Notes under the pieces: generated by a model
What the model was told of the DNA's origin: nothing
Databases searched by the model: none
Seen by the model: only the letters and a program-made list of their open reading frames with translations
Program-made: the position numbers and the translations under genes
From: Thermoplasma sp.
GTDB lineage: Archaea; Thermoplasmatota; Thermoplasmata; Thermoplasmatales; Thermoplasmataceae
Length of the DNA: 44,294 bases
Direction: 5' to 3'
Assembly: GCF_023256435.1 (NCBI RefSeq)
Contig: NZ_JAGDXM010000022.1
Coordinates: 1-44,294, forward strand
Shown here: positions 1 through 7,923 of the stretch, one piece after another
How positions within the stretch are numbered: the first letter of the stretch is position 1
How the letters are laid out: each line of letters opens with the position of its first letter

Positions 1-208
1 GAAGGGAGTCCGCGTATCTCATCGATGAAGCATTTTAGAGTTACAGCTTCCCCCGAACCCCTAACTTCTCTTTTAAATATAATTAAATCTAGGCTTGTAT
101 TGATCTATCATACTTAATTTTCGTCTGAAGTCACATAGGTTTTGGGGCTGTCATCATAGATCTTATGAGATCGTTTTCATGAACGATCCAGATCTTGGCA
201 GTTCTTGT
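1..208. other. Left-edge flank, possible gene tail
   Basis: The first bases are open in plus frame 3 and stop at 36-38, giving an 11-codon tail (RESAYLIDEAF) that could be the C-terminus of a gene lying outside the window. Frame 1 is also open to about 117, so the choice is not secure. The rest is AT-rich with T-runs that would suit an archaeal terminator. No complete gene is visible. Confidence 0.25.
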
Positions 209-1066
209 TCATCTGAGTCTGCCTGACATGTATATACCAACGCTCATAATGGCGAATCCAATCAGCATCGTTCTGGAGATGCCCTCGTGCAGAATGATCA
301 GGGACAGCACGACGCTTATCGCCGGCACTATGAAAAAGTAGGCGGATATGGCACTCACCCTGTATTTTCTGTAGAGCGTAAGGAAGATGAAGTAAGCCAC
401 CGCGGTGCCGAGGGAACCCATGTACAGCATGATAAGGTTAAACTGAGGGATCATCAGGTTTCTGTTTATTCCTCCGGTGATCAGTGCTATCACCAGAACG
501 ATCGGCATCGCATACAGCAGCTGAAGTGTGTTCAGGCCGGCAGAATCGTATCCAGTCAGGAATTTCCTGTAGAATACCGTTCCAAGAGCCCAACTCAGAG
601 CCGCGAGTATTAGCATGATGAGATCCAGATAGTCGGATACATCAACCGATCTTAAGAATATTATCACCAGGCCAGCAAAGCCAAGTGCAACGCCCGTTGC
701 CTTGCCCCTTCCAAATCTATCATTGAGCAGGAAATAGGAAGCCGCAAGGGACATTATTGGATAGGAATATATTATTATGGATGTGAGGGACGCGCTTACG
801 CCGGTTTCGCCGAAGAACCAGAGCGAAAAGAATGCGGTTATGTTAAGGTTCGCAAGCACGAAAACCTTAAGGTGCTCTGCGAACGTTCTGGGAAACTTTA
901 TCTGCCTGAAGAAAAGTGCAGAGGAGAATGCCAGTGCGTATAGAACCCGCATGAGCAGGATGGATGAGGAAACGTCGTAGTTGTAGGCATATTTCACCAT
1001 TATGTAGTTGAGGCCCCAGAAAAACGCCATGAAGAAAAACAACGCAGGCTCTCCGTATTTCTGCAT
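209..1066 (-). CDS. EamA/DMT-family membrane transporter
   Basis: A 285-residue protein made almost entirely of hydrophobic helices, about ten in number, arranged as two similar halves. This is the usual size and layout of the drug/metabolite (EamA, formerly DUF6) superfamily. The first half starts at the N-terminal FFWGLNYIMVKYAY stretch. The second half starts near residue 145 (LSWALGTVFYRKFL), which is the typical repeat start. Such carriers sit in the cytoplasmic membrane and commonly export amino acids, nucleobases or other metabolites; the substrate cannot be read from the sequence. It is divergent from the polymerase D subunit gene, with about 95 bp between the starts. Family assignment is firm and substrate is unknown. 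Confidence 0.88.
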   Translation of the reverse strand: MQKYGEPALFFFMAFFWGLNYIMVKYAYNYDVSSSILLMRVLYALAFSSALFFRQIKFPRTFAEHLKVFVLANLNITAFFSLWFFGETGVSASLTSIIIYSYPIMSLAASYFLLNDRFGRGKATGVALGFAGLVIIFLRSVDVSDYLDLIMLILAALSWALGTVFYRKFLTGYDSAGLNTLQLLYAMPIVLVIALITGGINRNLMIPQFNLIMLYMGSLGTAVAYFIFLTLYRKYRVSAISAYFFIVPAISVVLSLIILHEGISRTMLIGFAIMSVGIYMSGRLR

Positions 1067-1160
1067 CCCGTGGTGATTTCCAGGTCGATTATATTACTTT
1101 TGAATTCCATGGATAAAGATAATCCATTTATCCTCGAAATGGATCATCCGAAAGTAGAAG

Positions 1161-2552
1161 ATGTCGCAGCTGGATCGAACAAGCCTTATCCAGTACTTCA
1201 ACAACAACGGTGTACTGATATCTCCCGAGGCGCTGGATAAGATCATAAAATACTCATCGAGTTCCCTCATAGAGGAGCTTATAAAAAATTCTGATGGTTA
1301 TATTGATGAAAAGTACGTGGATCGTTATGTTTCCAGGCCCAAGATTAAGAACGATTATGAGGTATACATACCTGATGTCCGTTTCAATGCCTCAATAGAG
1401 GATTTCAGGAAGATGTTCGTAAGCAAGTACGAGAAGCTGAGCAAGATCATAACTTCAAGCTCATCAATGCGCGGTTCTGTGAGTATAAAGACCGCGAAGA
1501 GATCTCAGGGTGAAGTGAAGGTCGTCGGCATGGTATCTGAGGTCTCTATGACCAAAAACGGGCACAAGCGCATAGTGATCGAGGACCTTGACGATTCGAT
1601 CACGGCCATCGTGATGAAGGACAGGGGGCCGGTGAACGAGATAATCTTGGAGGACGAGGTGATCGGAATAATCGGCAGTGTGAGCCAGTCCTCAAAGGAT
1701 CCTGTGATCTTCGTAAATGAGATCATCCGGCCTGATATACCGTATAGAATAATCGATGAGGAAAAGCACGACCCAGTATACGTCGCGTCAATATCAGATA
1801 TACATGTGGGGAGCAAGACATTCAGGAAGAGTCAATTTGAGGATATGGTCAGGTGGCTCTCTGGATCAGATGATGACGCTTCAAAGGTAAAATACCTCAT
1901 ACTGAGTGGAGACGTGGTTGATGGAATAGGTGTGTATCCAGATCAGGAAAATGATCTGGAGATACTGAACCCTCTGGAACAGTATGGAAGGTTGGCCGAA
2001 TATCTAGTGGATATCCCTGAAGATATAAAGGTCTTCATAATGCCTGGGAACCATGATACGGTGAGGCTGTCAGAGCCACAGCCGGTGTTTCCTCCAAAGA
2101 TCCGCGATCTCTTCGAGCCCAATGTGGCCTTCCTGCCAAATCCATACAATCTGAAGCTGGAGGGCAAGAACGTTCTGGTTTATCATGGGATGTCTCTGAA
2201 CGACATGATAGAGCTGATACCCGGTGCCAACTATGATAGCATAGGCAAGGCAATAGAGGCGATACTTGTGAGGAGGCACCTGAGCCCAAAATACGGGGGA
2301 AATACGCCCATGATACCTTCTGCAGTTGATTATCACGTCATAGAGGAGGTTCCGGATATATTCATAACCGGGCACATACATTCCCATTACATAGGCAACT
2401 ATAAAGGAGTAAGATACGTCAATTCTTCAACATGGCAGTCCCAGACAGAGTACCAGAAGATGATGAACTTCAACCCAAAGCCTTCAAAGCTGACGCTATT
2501 CGATCTATATTCCAGATCGGTCATAATAAAGGATTTTGACAATGGGTCATAG
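1161..2552 (+). CDS. polB: DNA polymerase D small subunit DP1 (exonuclease)
   Basis: Small subunit of the euryarchaeal replicative polymerase PolD, carrying the Mre11-like 3'-5' proofreading nuclease. The protein has 463 residues. A helical N-terminal region is followed by an OB-fold segment at about 117-160, then the metallophosphoesterase domain. Its motifs are all present: SDIHVG at 212-217 (D213, H215), GDVVDG from 250, PGNHD at 295-299, YHG at 341-343 and GHIH at 404-407. These supply the expected two-metal ligands, so the nuclease looks intact. The large catalytic subunit DP2 is not in this window. The 3' end overlaps the convergent hypothetical gene by 6 bp. The length is slightly short for the family, mainly in the linker before the OB fold. 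Confidence 0.95.
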   Translation: MSQLDRTSLIQYFNNNGVLISPEALDKIIKYSSSSLIEELIKNSDGYIDEKYVDRYVSRPKIKNDYEVYIPDVRFNASIEDFRKMFVSKYEKLSKIITSSSSMRGSVSIKTAKRSQGEVKVVGMVSEVSMTKNGHKRIVIEDLDDSITAIVMKDRGPVNEIILEDEVIGIIGSVSQSSKDPVIFVNEIIRPDIPYRIIDEEKHDPVYVASISDIHVGSKTFRKSQFEDMVRWLSGSDDDASKVKYLILSGDVVDGIGVYPDQENDLEILNPLEQYGRLAEYLVDIPEDIKVFIMPGNHDTVRLSEPQPVFPPKIRDLFEPNVAFLPNPYNLKLEGKNVLVYHGMSLNDMIELIPGANYDSIGKAIEAILVRRHLSPKYGGNTPMIPSAVDYHVIEEVPDIFITGHIHSHYIGNYKGVRYVNSSTWQSQTEYQKMMNFNPKPSKLTLFDLYSRSVIIKDFDNGS

Positions 2553-2888
2553 CGTCTTCTTTATTATTGCGTCGATCTCATCCTTGAAAACCCGCACAAG
2601 ATCTTCATACATCTCGGACTTAACGCCTTCCGGTGCACTTACAAGGCCTATCTTCGCTATTATCTTAGCCATGCTTATCATGGCATCATACTGTTTTATG
2701 CGCGATTCCATGAACTCCTCTAATACATTTGCAAGTTCCTTCTTTATGCTCTCGTCCTCGTTCATCTTCTTCTTTATATATTCCTTTATGAGATCCTTCA
2801 CTATATCGCGAACAGCCTCGAGGTACAGATCCTCGGTCGGCATCGCCTTCATAAAATTCTTAAAATATTTCTCAAGATCATCGTCCAT
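2547..2888 (-). CDS. Conserved-looking helical hypothetical protein
   Basis: I do not recognise a family for this 113-residue protein. It is very rich in Lys, Glu, Asp, Ile and Met with no Cys and no membrane helix. The predicted picture is all-helical, with a strongly charged segment at about residues 33-70 (repeated KK/EE pairs) that could form a helical bundle or coiled coil. It is convergent with the polymerase D subunit, sharing 6 bp at the stop codons. The composition and codon use look like a real gene. A TTTATT element about 25 nt before the ATG fits a leaderless promoter. Confidence 0.7.
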   Translation of the reverse strand: MDDDLEKYFKNFMKAMPTEDLYLEAVRDIVKDLIKEYIKKKMNEDESIKKELANVLEEFMESRIKQYDAMISMAKIIAKIGLVSAPEGVKSEMYEDLVRVFKDEIDAIIKKTL

Positions 2889-2928
2889 GGAAAAACATCA
2901 TTAGATGGAATAAAGAATTTTTGTAGGA

Positions 2929-3036
2929 TCACATTCTATTTGCTCTTCTCTCTCTTTTGAGGCGCCTAATCCTCTTCTTTCTCCATTTCCATCTCATCTT
3001 TCCGCGCTTTTTCCAGTCCCTTGAACTTCTCTTCAA
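2929..3036 (-). CDS. rpl41e: Ribosomal protein eL41, TTG start
   Basis: A 35-residue, extremely basic protein whose core [18 protein letters not shown] (residues 8-25) matches the archaeal and eukaryotic eL41 signature, a single Arg/Lys-rich helix of the large ribosomal subunit. The frame is read from a TTG at 3036-3034. A start there lines up, in recalled comparison, with the N-terminus of Thermococcales eL41 (MKRRP...WKKKG). A Shine-Dalgarno GAGGTG lies 7 nt upstream on the minus strand. An internal ATG would leave only 22 residues and lose the conserved WKK segment. The gene is shorter than most ORF cut-offs, so it is easy to miss. It lies about 145 nt downstream of the 59-codon gene on the same strand and may share its transcript. 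Confidence 0.85.
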   Translation of the reverse strand: MKRSSRDWKKRGKMRWKWRKKRIRRLKRERRANRM

Positions 3037-3182
3037 CCAAACACCTCTGATCGCTAAAGTGTGACGTTGACCTGATTGAACCACCATATATGAAAGTTAT
3101 TGCTGGTTGAAGGGATCGTTCGGCAGAACATTGAAGCCATCGCAGATGCTGAATATAAAAATATTTTTCAGTTGGGAACGTC

Positions 3183-3362
3183 TCAGTCCGCGTTTCCGTG
3201 GCAGAAGTAACTCGATATGTACCTGTCGTATGCGGACATCTCCACTGCATACACTGAGGGTACTTTCGTGTATCTCTTTATGGCCTCCCTAACAACATCC
3301 TCAACGTCTCCCATAGCAGACAGTTCGCTATACAGCGCATCATCTATCTCTATCTTTGCCAT
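3183..3362 (-). CDS. Small protein, antitoxin-like N-terminus, unknown function
   Basis: A 59-residue ORF beginning MAKIEIDDALYSEL. A beta strand (KIEID) is followed by two helices (about 8-17 and 19-31), then a tail containing SAYDRYISSYFCHGNAD. The strand-helix-helix opening resembles ribbon-helix-helix or VapB-type antitoxins, but no toxin partner is adjacent. I therefore make no functional claim. The start is well supported: the minus-strand TATA element at 3392-3385 is centred about 26 nt before the ATG, the distance expected for a leaderless archaeal mRNA. It precedes eL41 on the same strand. Confidence 0.65.
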   Translation of the reverse strand: MAKIEIDDALYSELSAMGDVEDVVREAIKRYTKVPSVYAVEMSAYDRYISSYFCHGNAD

Positions 3363-3384
3363 TGATAATCATACTCTTGCATGC

Positions 3385-3392
3385 TATTTATA
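3385..3392 (-). promoter_or_regulatory. TATA box of 59-codon gene
   Basis: TATAAATA on the minus strand, centred about 26 nt before the ATG at 3362. This predicts transcription starting at the start codon. Confidence 0.6.
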
Positions 3393-3470
3393 TTTTGCTA
3401 TATTGGACTTCGTCAAATGACGTATGAAATCACATTCTGCGTATCGTTTTCATCAATGAAATACCACACA

Positions 3471-3478
3471 TATTAATA
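3471..3478 (+). promoter_or_regulatory. TATA-like box of MFS gene
   Basis: TATTAATA centred about 29 nt before the ATG at 3504. Its position favours that start over the in-frame ATG at 3483, which would lie almost inside the promoter. Confidence 0.45.
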
Positions 3479-3503
3479 ATCGATGTATATCAGGAATATT
3501 GAT

Positions 3504-4952
3504 ATGGCTCTGTCGCGGAGCGATGCCGTACTGATACCAGTTCTTGCAGGGGTGATGATGGGTGCGATCGACAGCACGATAGTCGTACTAGCGCTGCCCA
3601 CCATATCAGATAGCCTCAGAGCGCCACTGTCAATCTCAATATGGATTATACTTGCATACCTACTGACGGCTGCAGTCACAACAACACAGTTCGGGCGCCT
3701 AGGCGATATGAAGTCCAGAAAGACCATATTCAACAGCGGCATGCTGATCTTCACCGCCGGTTCTTTTCTCTGTGGCGTATCGCCCAATATAGAGTCGCTG
3801 ATCGCATTCAGATTCGTGCAAGCGGCCGGAGGTTCAATGATGCAGGCCAACTCCGGATCCATAATAGCGGACAGCTTTCCGCCAAATCTCAGGGGCCGTG
3901 CTTATGGTTATACTTCAGTGGGATGGAACTCAGGTGCGACGCTTGGGATAGTGCTGGGAGGAATAATAACAACGCTCATTGGATGGCGATACATTTTCTA
4001 CATAAACGTTCCAATCGGCCTGATATCGTTCTATTTCGCCGTGAAATACATAGGGCATGGTGAAACGCGTACAACGCATCTGGACATTCCAGGCGTCGTA
4101 ACACTTTCGGCTGCCCTAGTATCTTTATCTTATGCGGCGACGGACTTCACCTCGCACGGCTTAGACGCGATCAACGAGGCCTTGCTGCTCTTTGGTTTCA
4201 TCATGATAATCATATTCATATTCTTGGAAAGAACGAACAGCGACGCACTTCTCCCCGTGAGCATGTTTCAGAATAGGGTTTTCAATTTCTCCATATTGGC
4301 GGCTTTTCTCCAGAGTCTGGGATATCTTGCAGTCACATTCATAATAATCATGTATCTGCAGGGGCTTCGCGGTCTTTCTCCTCTGGACAGCTCGCTGCTT
4401 CTCGTACCGGGATATGTGCTGGGCGGTTTCACAGGTCCAGTATTCGGTAAGTTATCGGACAGGGTAGGCGCCAGGCTGCCGGCAACCTTGGGCATGATGC
4501 TGATGGCTGTCGCCATAGTCATGTACATGCAGCTAAGCCTCTCCACTCCCCTATATTACATAATACCCATTTCGATAATATCCGGGTTAGGTTCATCCAT
4601 GTTCTTCCCGGCAAATAACAGCGCCGTGATGGCCAGCTCTCCTGTCAGGACGTATGGCGGCGCCTCCGGCCTGCTCAGGACTATGGCCAACATCGGTATG
4701 CTGGGCTCTTTCGTGCTTGCCATAACCGTTTCCACGCTATCTATACCCAGATACATAGCATTTGAGGTATTCGCAGGGGTAGGGCATCTCGTGGGCGGTG
4801 TTTCTGCATCATTTCTGGACGGCATACATACGGCTCTTGCCGTATCACTCGGGATCATACTGGTAGGTGCCATTTTTTCCTTCATAAGGGGCAAGGAGGA
4901 GAGAAAGAGCGGTTCGGTGTCAATGCCACACAGCAGCAATGATCCAAAGTAA
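3504..4952 (+). CDS. MFS drug-efflux transporter, DHA2 type
   Basis: Proton-driven multidrug exporter of the 14-helix EmrB/QacA (DHA2) branch of the major facilitator superfamily. About 14 hydrophobic helices are visible. The family's acidic motif in helix 1 is present (GAIDSTIVVLALPTIS). Motif A follows helix 2 as RLGDMKSRKTIF, and its second-half copy reads KLSDRVGARLP. The motif C region around GWNSGATLGIVLGG fits exporters. A frame-consistent ATG at 3483 adds seven residues (MYIRNID), but promoter spacing argues for 3504. The substrate is not readable. It is followed by a drug-type ABC exporter pair, so this stretch may be an efflux neighbourhood. Confidence 0.88.
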   Translation: MALSRSDAVLIPVLAGVMMGAIDSTIVVLALPTISDSLRAPLSISIWIILAYLLTAAVTTTQFGRLGDMKSRKTIFNSGMLIFTAGSFLCGVSPNIESLIAFRFVQAAGGSMMQANSGSIIADSFPPNLRGRAYGYTSVGWNSGATLGIVLGGIITTLIGWRYIFYINVPIGLISFYFAVKYIGHGETRTTHLDIPGVVTLSAALVSLSYAATDFTSHGLDAINEALLLFGFIMIIIFIFLERTNSDALLPVSMFQNRVFNFSILAAFLQSLGYLAVTFIIIMYLQGLRGLSPLDSSLLLVPGYVLGGFTGPVFGKLSDRVGARLPATLGMMLMAVAIVMYMQLSLSTPLYYIIPISIISGLGSSMFFPANNSAVMASSPVRTYGGASGLLRTMANIGMLGSFVLAITVSTLSIPRYIAFEVFAGVGHLVGGVSASFLDGIHTALAVSLGIILVGAIFSFIRGKEERKSGSVSMPHSSNDPK

Positions 4953-5135
4953 ATCGCTCTGTTATGAAACCTGCGGTTAAATGAGGTAGTGATGCACTTC
5001 AGCAGATCATTCATGATGCCAGATCAATACATTGCGAATCTGCGGTCATCTGCATGTGGGAATATGTATCATATACTCCCGGACACAGCATTTTCACTTG
5101 TTTCGCAGATACACCGCACAAGCTATGACAATCTC

Positions 5136-5142
5136 TATATAT
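5136..5142 (+). promoter_or_regulatory. TATA box of ABC exporter operon
   Basis: TATATAT centred 23 nt before the GTG at 5162. It supports a leaderless mRNA and the GTG start. The rest of the 4953-5161 gap shows no gene. Confidence 0.55.
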
Positions 5143-5161
5143 TCTCTAAAACTGACCATAC

Positions 5162-6079
5162 GTGCTTGAGAAAGTGATAGAGGTCGATCATCTCCGGCAA
5201 ACTTATGATGGCAGGAATTTTGTCGTGGATGACGTTTCATTCTATGTATCAAAGGGGGAAATATACGGCCTCCTTGGAAAAAACGGTGCGGGAAAGACCA
5301 CGACGATCCGCACGATGACCACTATACTCCCAGTTCACTATGGAAAGGTCAGAATCCTCGGTATGGATGTTTCTGAGAATGCCGAAAGGATAAGAAAACG
5401 CATAGGGGTTGTACTCCAGAACGAATCCTTCGATTTTGCAAGCGTCGAGAGAAATCTGAAGGTCTACGGTATGCTTTGGGATGTCCCAAGAGAGGTGCTG
5501 AAAGCAAGAATAGAGGAGGTGCTGGAGGTTTTTGACCTTTCCTCCCTGAGAAAGGTCAGGGCGATGGAGCTATCCGGGGGCCAGAAGAAGAGGCTTCAGG
5601 TGGCCAGGGAATTTCTCCACGACATGGATCTGCTCTTCCTGGATGAGCCCACCGTTGGTCTCGATCCTATAATGCGGCGGTCCGTGCTCAACTACATAAG
5701 GGATAAAGCGAGAAAGGGCCTGACCGTGCTTTACACAACTCAGATCATGGAGGAGGCGGACTATCTGTGCGATAGGATAGCTATAATGAACAAGGGGAAG
5801 ATAGTCGCTGAGGGTACAAGTTCCGACCTGAAAGCTAAATACGGAGATCTGAAGACGATACATGTCATAATCTCAGGGGAACTTGATTACAATAGCCTTA
5901 AGGTAAAATTTCCTGAAGACGTCATAGTTGATAACGATGAGATAAGGATAGTTTCCAAAAACGTAGAGGACATACTTCCTGATCTCATAATCTATCTGAA
6001 GGCGAGAGGCATCAGGATCGAGAGGATCAGTGTGGAGGAAAGTAGTCTGGACGACGTCTTTCTGAAGGTGGTGTCATGA
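5162..6079 (+). CDS. ABC exporter ATPase, DrrA/NodI-like
   Basis: Cytoplasmic ATPase of a drug- or lipid-type ABC exporter, 305 residues. Walker A GKNGAGKTT is at 39-47, the signature LSGGQ at 137-141 and Walker B LLFLDEP with D161 and E162. The switch position normally held by His is Gln194 (TTQIMEEAD), as recalled for many DrrA-type proteins. The C-terminal 80 residues form the extra domain typical of the DrrA branch. The start is GTG at 5162, placed 23 nt after a TATA box; a second GTG at 5174 is possible. The gene overlaps the permease by 4 bp (ATGA), so the two are translationally coupled and form one transporter. Confidence 0.92.
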   Translation: MLEKVIEVDHLRQTYDGRNFVVDDVSFYVSKGEIYGLLGKNGAGKTTTIRTMTTILPVHYGKVRILGMDVSENAERIRKRIGVVLQNESFDFASVERNLKVYGMLWDVPREVLKARIEEVLEVFDLSSLRKVRAMELSGGQKKRLQVAREFLHDMDLLFLDEPTVGLDPIMRRSVLNYIRDKARKGLTVLYTTQIMEEADYLCDRIAIMNKGKIVAEGTSSDLKAKYGDLKTIHVIISGELDYNSLKVKFPEDVIVDNDEIRIVSKNVEDILPDLIIYLKARGIRIERISVEESSLDDVFLKVVS

Positions 6080-6840
6080 TACCTCCGTCTCTGCGGTTGA
6101 CAGCAAGAAATCTCATAATAAATACGGATCCGGGAACTCTGCTGTTCCTCATTGGGCTTCCATCATTCTATCTGATAGTTCTCGGCCTCATGTTTCAGGC
6201 CCTGATACCCAACGTGTTCTTTGAAGGGCATTCAATAAGTTATGCTCAATTCCTCTCACCGGGGGTCGTGGCCATGCAGCCCTTCATAGCAGGATCCATC
6301 GGTGGTAGCATGCTCTGGTCTGATCGCCGCTGGGGCATGTTTGAACAGCTGCTGGTCGGGCCTTTCCACAGGATAGACTACCTGTTGGGCATAATCTACG
6401 TATCCATGATATTCTCAGTTGGCGGAGCAATGCTGATGTTTCTTGTTTCATATCTCCTGACTGGGTTCGTCATCCATTATGTGGTGAACATCATACTCAT
6501 CATTCTGGTGCTTCTTGTGTCATCAATACTATTCACATCTCTGTTTCTGGTGCTTTCGGTGTTCATACGCACCATTCAGACCTACAATACGGTCACCATG
6601 TTCATCTTCTTCATACTTGATTTTGCCAGCTCTGCATTCTATCCCATCAATACCAGAACACCCATCGGCCTCCGTATAATCTCATATGCAAATCCCCTGA
6701 CATACATAGTTGATTCCGTCAGGGATATGATGTTTGCCAGCCTGAACAGATCCGATCTCATCTACGTTATGATCGTAGTGGTGCTATCGGCACTGTTCTT
6801 CATCTTTGCTGCGCTGTCTTACAGGAAGGCAAAGATCTGA
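6076..6840 (+). CDS. ABC-2 type exporter permease, DrrB-like
   Basis: Membrane half of the ABC exporter whose ATPase lies just upstream; the ATGA overlap couples translation. The protein has 254 residues and about six membrane helices, as usual for ABC-2 permeases. A short cytoplasmic N-terminus is followed by a first helix (LLFLIGLPSFYLIVLGL). The conserved ABC-2 features are seen as a WSDRRWGMFEQLLVGP coupling segment at about 77-92 and a late NPLTYIVDSVRDMM segment. The likely job is exporting a hydrophobic compound or lipid. Downstream is a T-run that could end the transcript. Confidence 0.9.
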   Translation: MIPPSLRLTARNLIINTDPGTLLFLIGLPSFYLIVLGLMFQALIPNVFFEGHSISYAQFLSPGVVAMQPFIAGSIGGSMLWSDRRWGMFEQLLVGPFHRIDYLLGIIYVSMIFSVGGAMLMFLVSYLLTGFVIHYVVNIILIILVLLVSSILFTSLFLVLSVFIRTIQTYNTVTMFIFFILDFASSAFYPINTRTPIGLRIISYANPLTYIVDSVRDMMFASLNRSDLIYVMIVVVLSALFFIFAALSYRKAKI

Positions 6841-6907
6841 GAAGAGAAATATTTATCCGTATTTTTTCTCTATATAATAGATGTAATGTCAATACAGGCC
6901 TGATTGT

Positions 6908-7525
6908 ATGTTCAGGGATAGAACTGAAGCGGGGCGAATTCTGGCCGATAGGATAGCCAAGCCAGGCGGAAGGTGTACGGTTACAGGCATAGCGCGTGGC
7001 GGTATAATAACTGCAAGGCCAGTGGCTGAAATACTGGGTTGTGAATTGACAACCATAATAGTCAAGAAGATCGGTCACCCTGAGGATCCAGAGTTCGCCA
7101 TTGGTGCGGTGGCCGAAGGTATGGAGAGAAGGCCGTATCTTAACTCGTTTTCATCCGGCATAGATAGAGAGAGTGTACAGTATGCGGTCAGCAGGCTCAT
7201 GGATGAAATTGGAGAACTTCGCAGGACACTTGGATCTGCGAACTCCGTATTCAATGGCAGATGGGATAATGTAATAGTTGTGGACGACGGATCTGCAACC
7301 GGGACAACAGTGGTCGCAGCTGTCAGAAGTATTAAAATGAACGTCACGAAAAATGTGCTGGTAGCCGTGCCGGTCATCAGTGAAGATGCCTTCGATTTGA
7401 TAAGATCGGAAGGTGTGGATATTGTATACGTCGATATGCCATATGATTTTGAGGCTGTAAGTGAATTCTATTCGGATTTCAGAGAAGTCTCTGTGGATGA
7501 TATACGATCCATGCTGTATGGATAG
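6908..7525 (+). CDS. Phosphoribosyltransferase-domain protein
   Basis: A 205-residue type I phosphoribosyltransferase fold. The PRPP-binding signature VIVVDDGSATGTT lies around residues 122-134, with two Asp followed by the TGTT phosphate loop. An early GIARGG loop at about 29-34 and the flexible region around 59-73 complete the fold. It resembles the predicted phosphoribosyltransferases of COG1926, whose base acceptor is unknown, more than Hpt, Apt or PyrE. The ATG at 6908 lies about 33 nt after TATATAATA (6871-6879). It is a single gene between the ABC operon and tRNA-Trp. Fold is confident and substrate is open. Confidence 0.82.
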   Translation: MFRDRTEAGRILADRIAKPGGRCTVTGIARGGIITARPVAEILGCELTTIIVKKIGHPEDPEFAIGAVAEGMERRPYLNSFSSGIDRESVQYAVSRLMDEIGELRRTLGSANSVFNGRWDNVIVVDDGSATGTTVVAAVRSIKMNVTKNVLVAVPVISEDAFDLIRSEGVDIVYVDMPYDFEAVSEFYSDFREVSVDDIRSMLYG

Positions 7526-7669
7526 ACGAATATTGAAGATGAGAAAGAAGACATATTTTGATTCAGCTGCGAAATTGATATATAGGATTCAAACATCACT
7601 TTTTGAGAAAATACCCTGCGGCATAATTCAGCGGAGGATCCGTTGACACTGCCGGAACATGGGCTACGG

Positions 7670-7809
7670 GGGGACATGGGGTAATGGCATCCTGACGGGC
7701 TCCAGTCAGGAGATGATTAGAAACAGGGTCATCTGATTTGATGATGAGTGACTGGAACTATGATCCAGGAAGAGACCCGTAGATCTGGGTTCAACTCCCA
7801 GTGTCCCCA
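7670..7809 (+). tRNA. tRNA-Trp (CCA anticodon) with intron
   Basis: The mature parts fold perfectly. The acceptor stem is 7670-7676 with 7802-7808 (seven Watson-Crick pairs), and the T arm is 7785-7789/7797-7801 with loop TTCAACT. The anticodon stem is ACGGG 7695-7699 with CCCGT 7776-7780, and the discriminator is A7809. The loop reads C32 T33 CCA G37 then A38 after the intron, so the anticodon at 7702-7704 decodes UGG. An intron of about 69 nt (7706-7774) sits at the canonical 37/38 position. The bulge-helix-bulge is imperfect: two 3-nt bulges fit, but one C-A mismatch lies in the central helix, so the splice sites could shift by a base. CCA is not encoded. Confidence 0.93.
7706..7774 (+). 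ncRNA. tRNA-Trp intron: box C/D 2'-O-methylation guide RNA
   Basis: The intron has the order of a box C/D guide: C-like ATGATTA 7713-7719, D' CTGA 7733-7736, C' ATGATGA 7741-7747 and D-like ATGA 7760-7763. The second guide (7749-7756) pairs over 8 bp with 7701-7708. The nucleotide five before box D (G7755) then faces C7702, which is C34 of the anticodon. The first guide pairs over 5 bp (7726-7730 with 7774-7778) and its fifth nucleotide G7728 faces C7776, position 39. Positions 34 and 39 are the known targets of the Haloferax tRNA-Trp intron guide. Box D is degenerate and the second duplex short. Confidence 0.8.
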
Positions 7810-7923
7810 TATTCCCATCTTTATGAATAATGTGAAAAAGATCATCATAGAATCATTATGGCCATAAAGATTCGATGAAACATCATATATTATATTCTAT
7901 CAAAAAATATCAGATGATTGAGT

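Noticed and set aside
2035-2387. Minus-strand frames inside the polymerase D subunit gene
   Set aside because: They are antisense shadows of a strong coding frame, with no motifs of their own.
5741-5743. Gln instead of His at the H-loop of the DrrA-like ATPase
   Set aside because: TTQ is, as recalled, frequent in this branch, so it is not a sign of inactivity.
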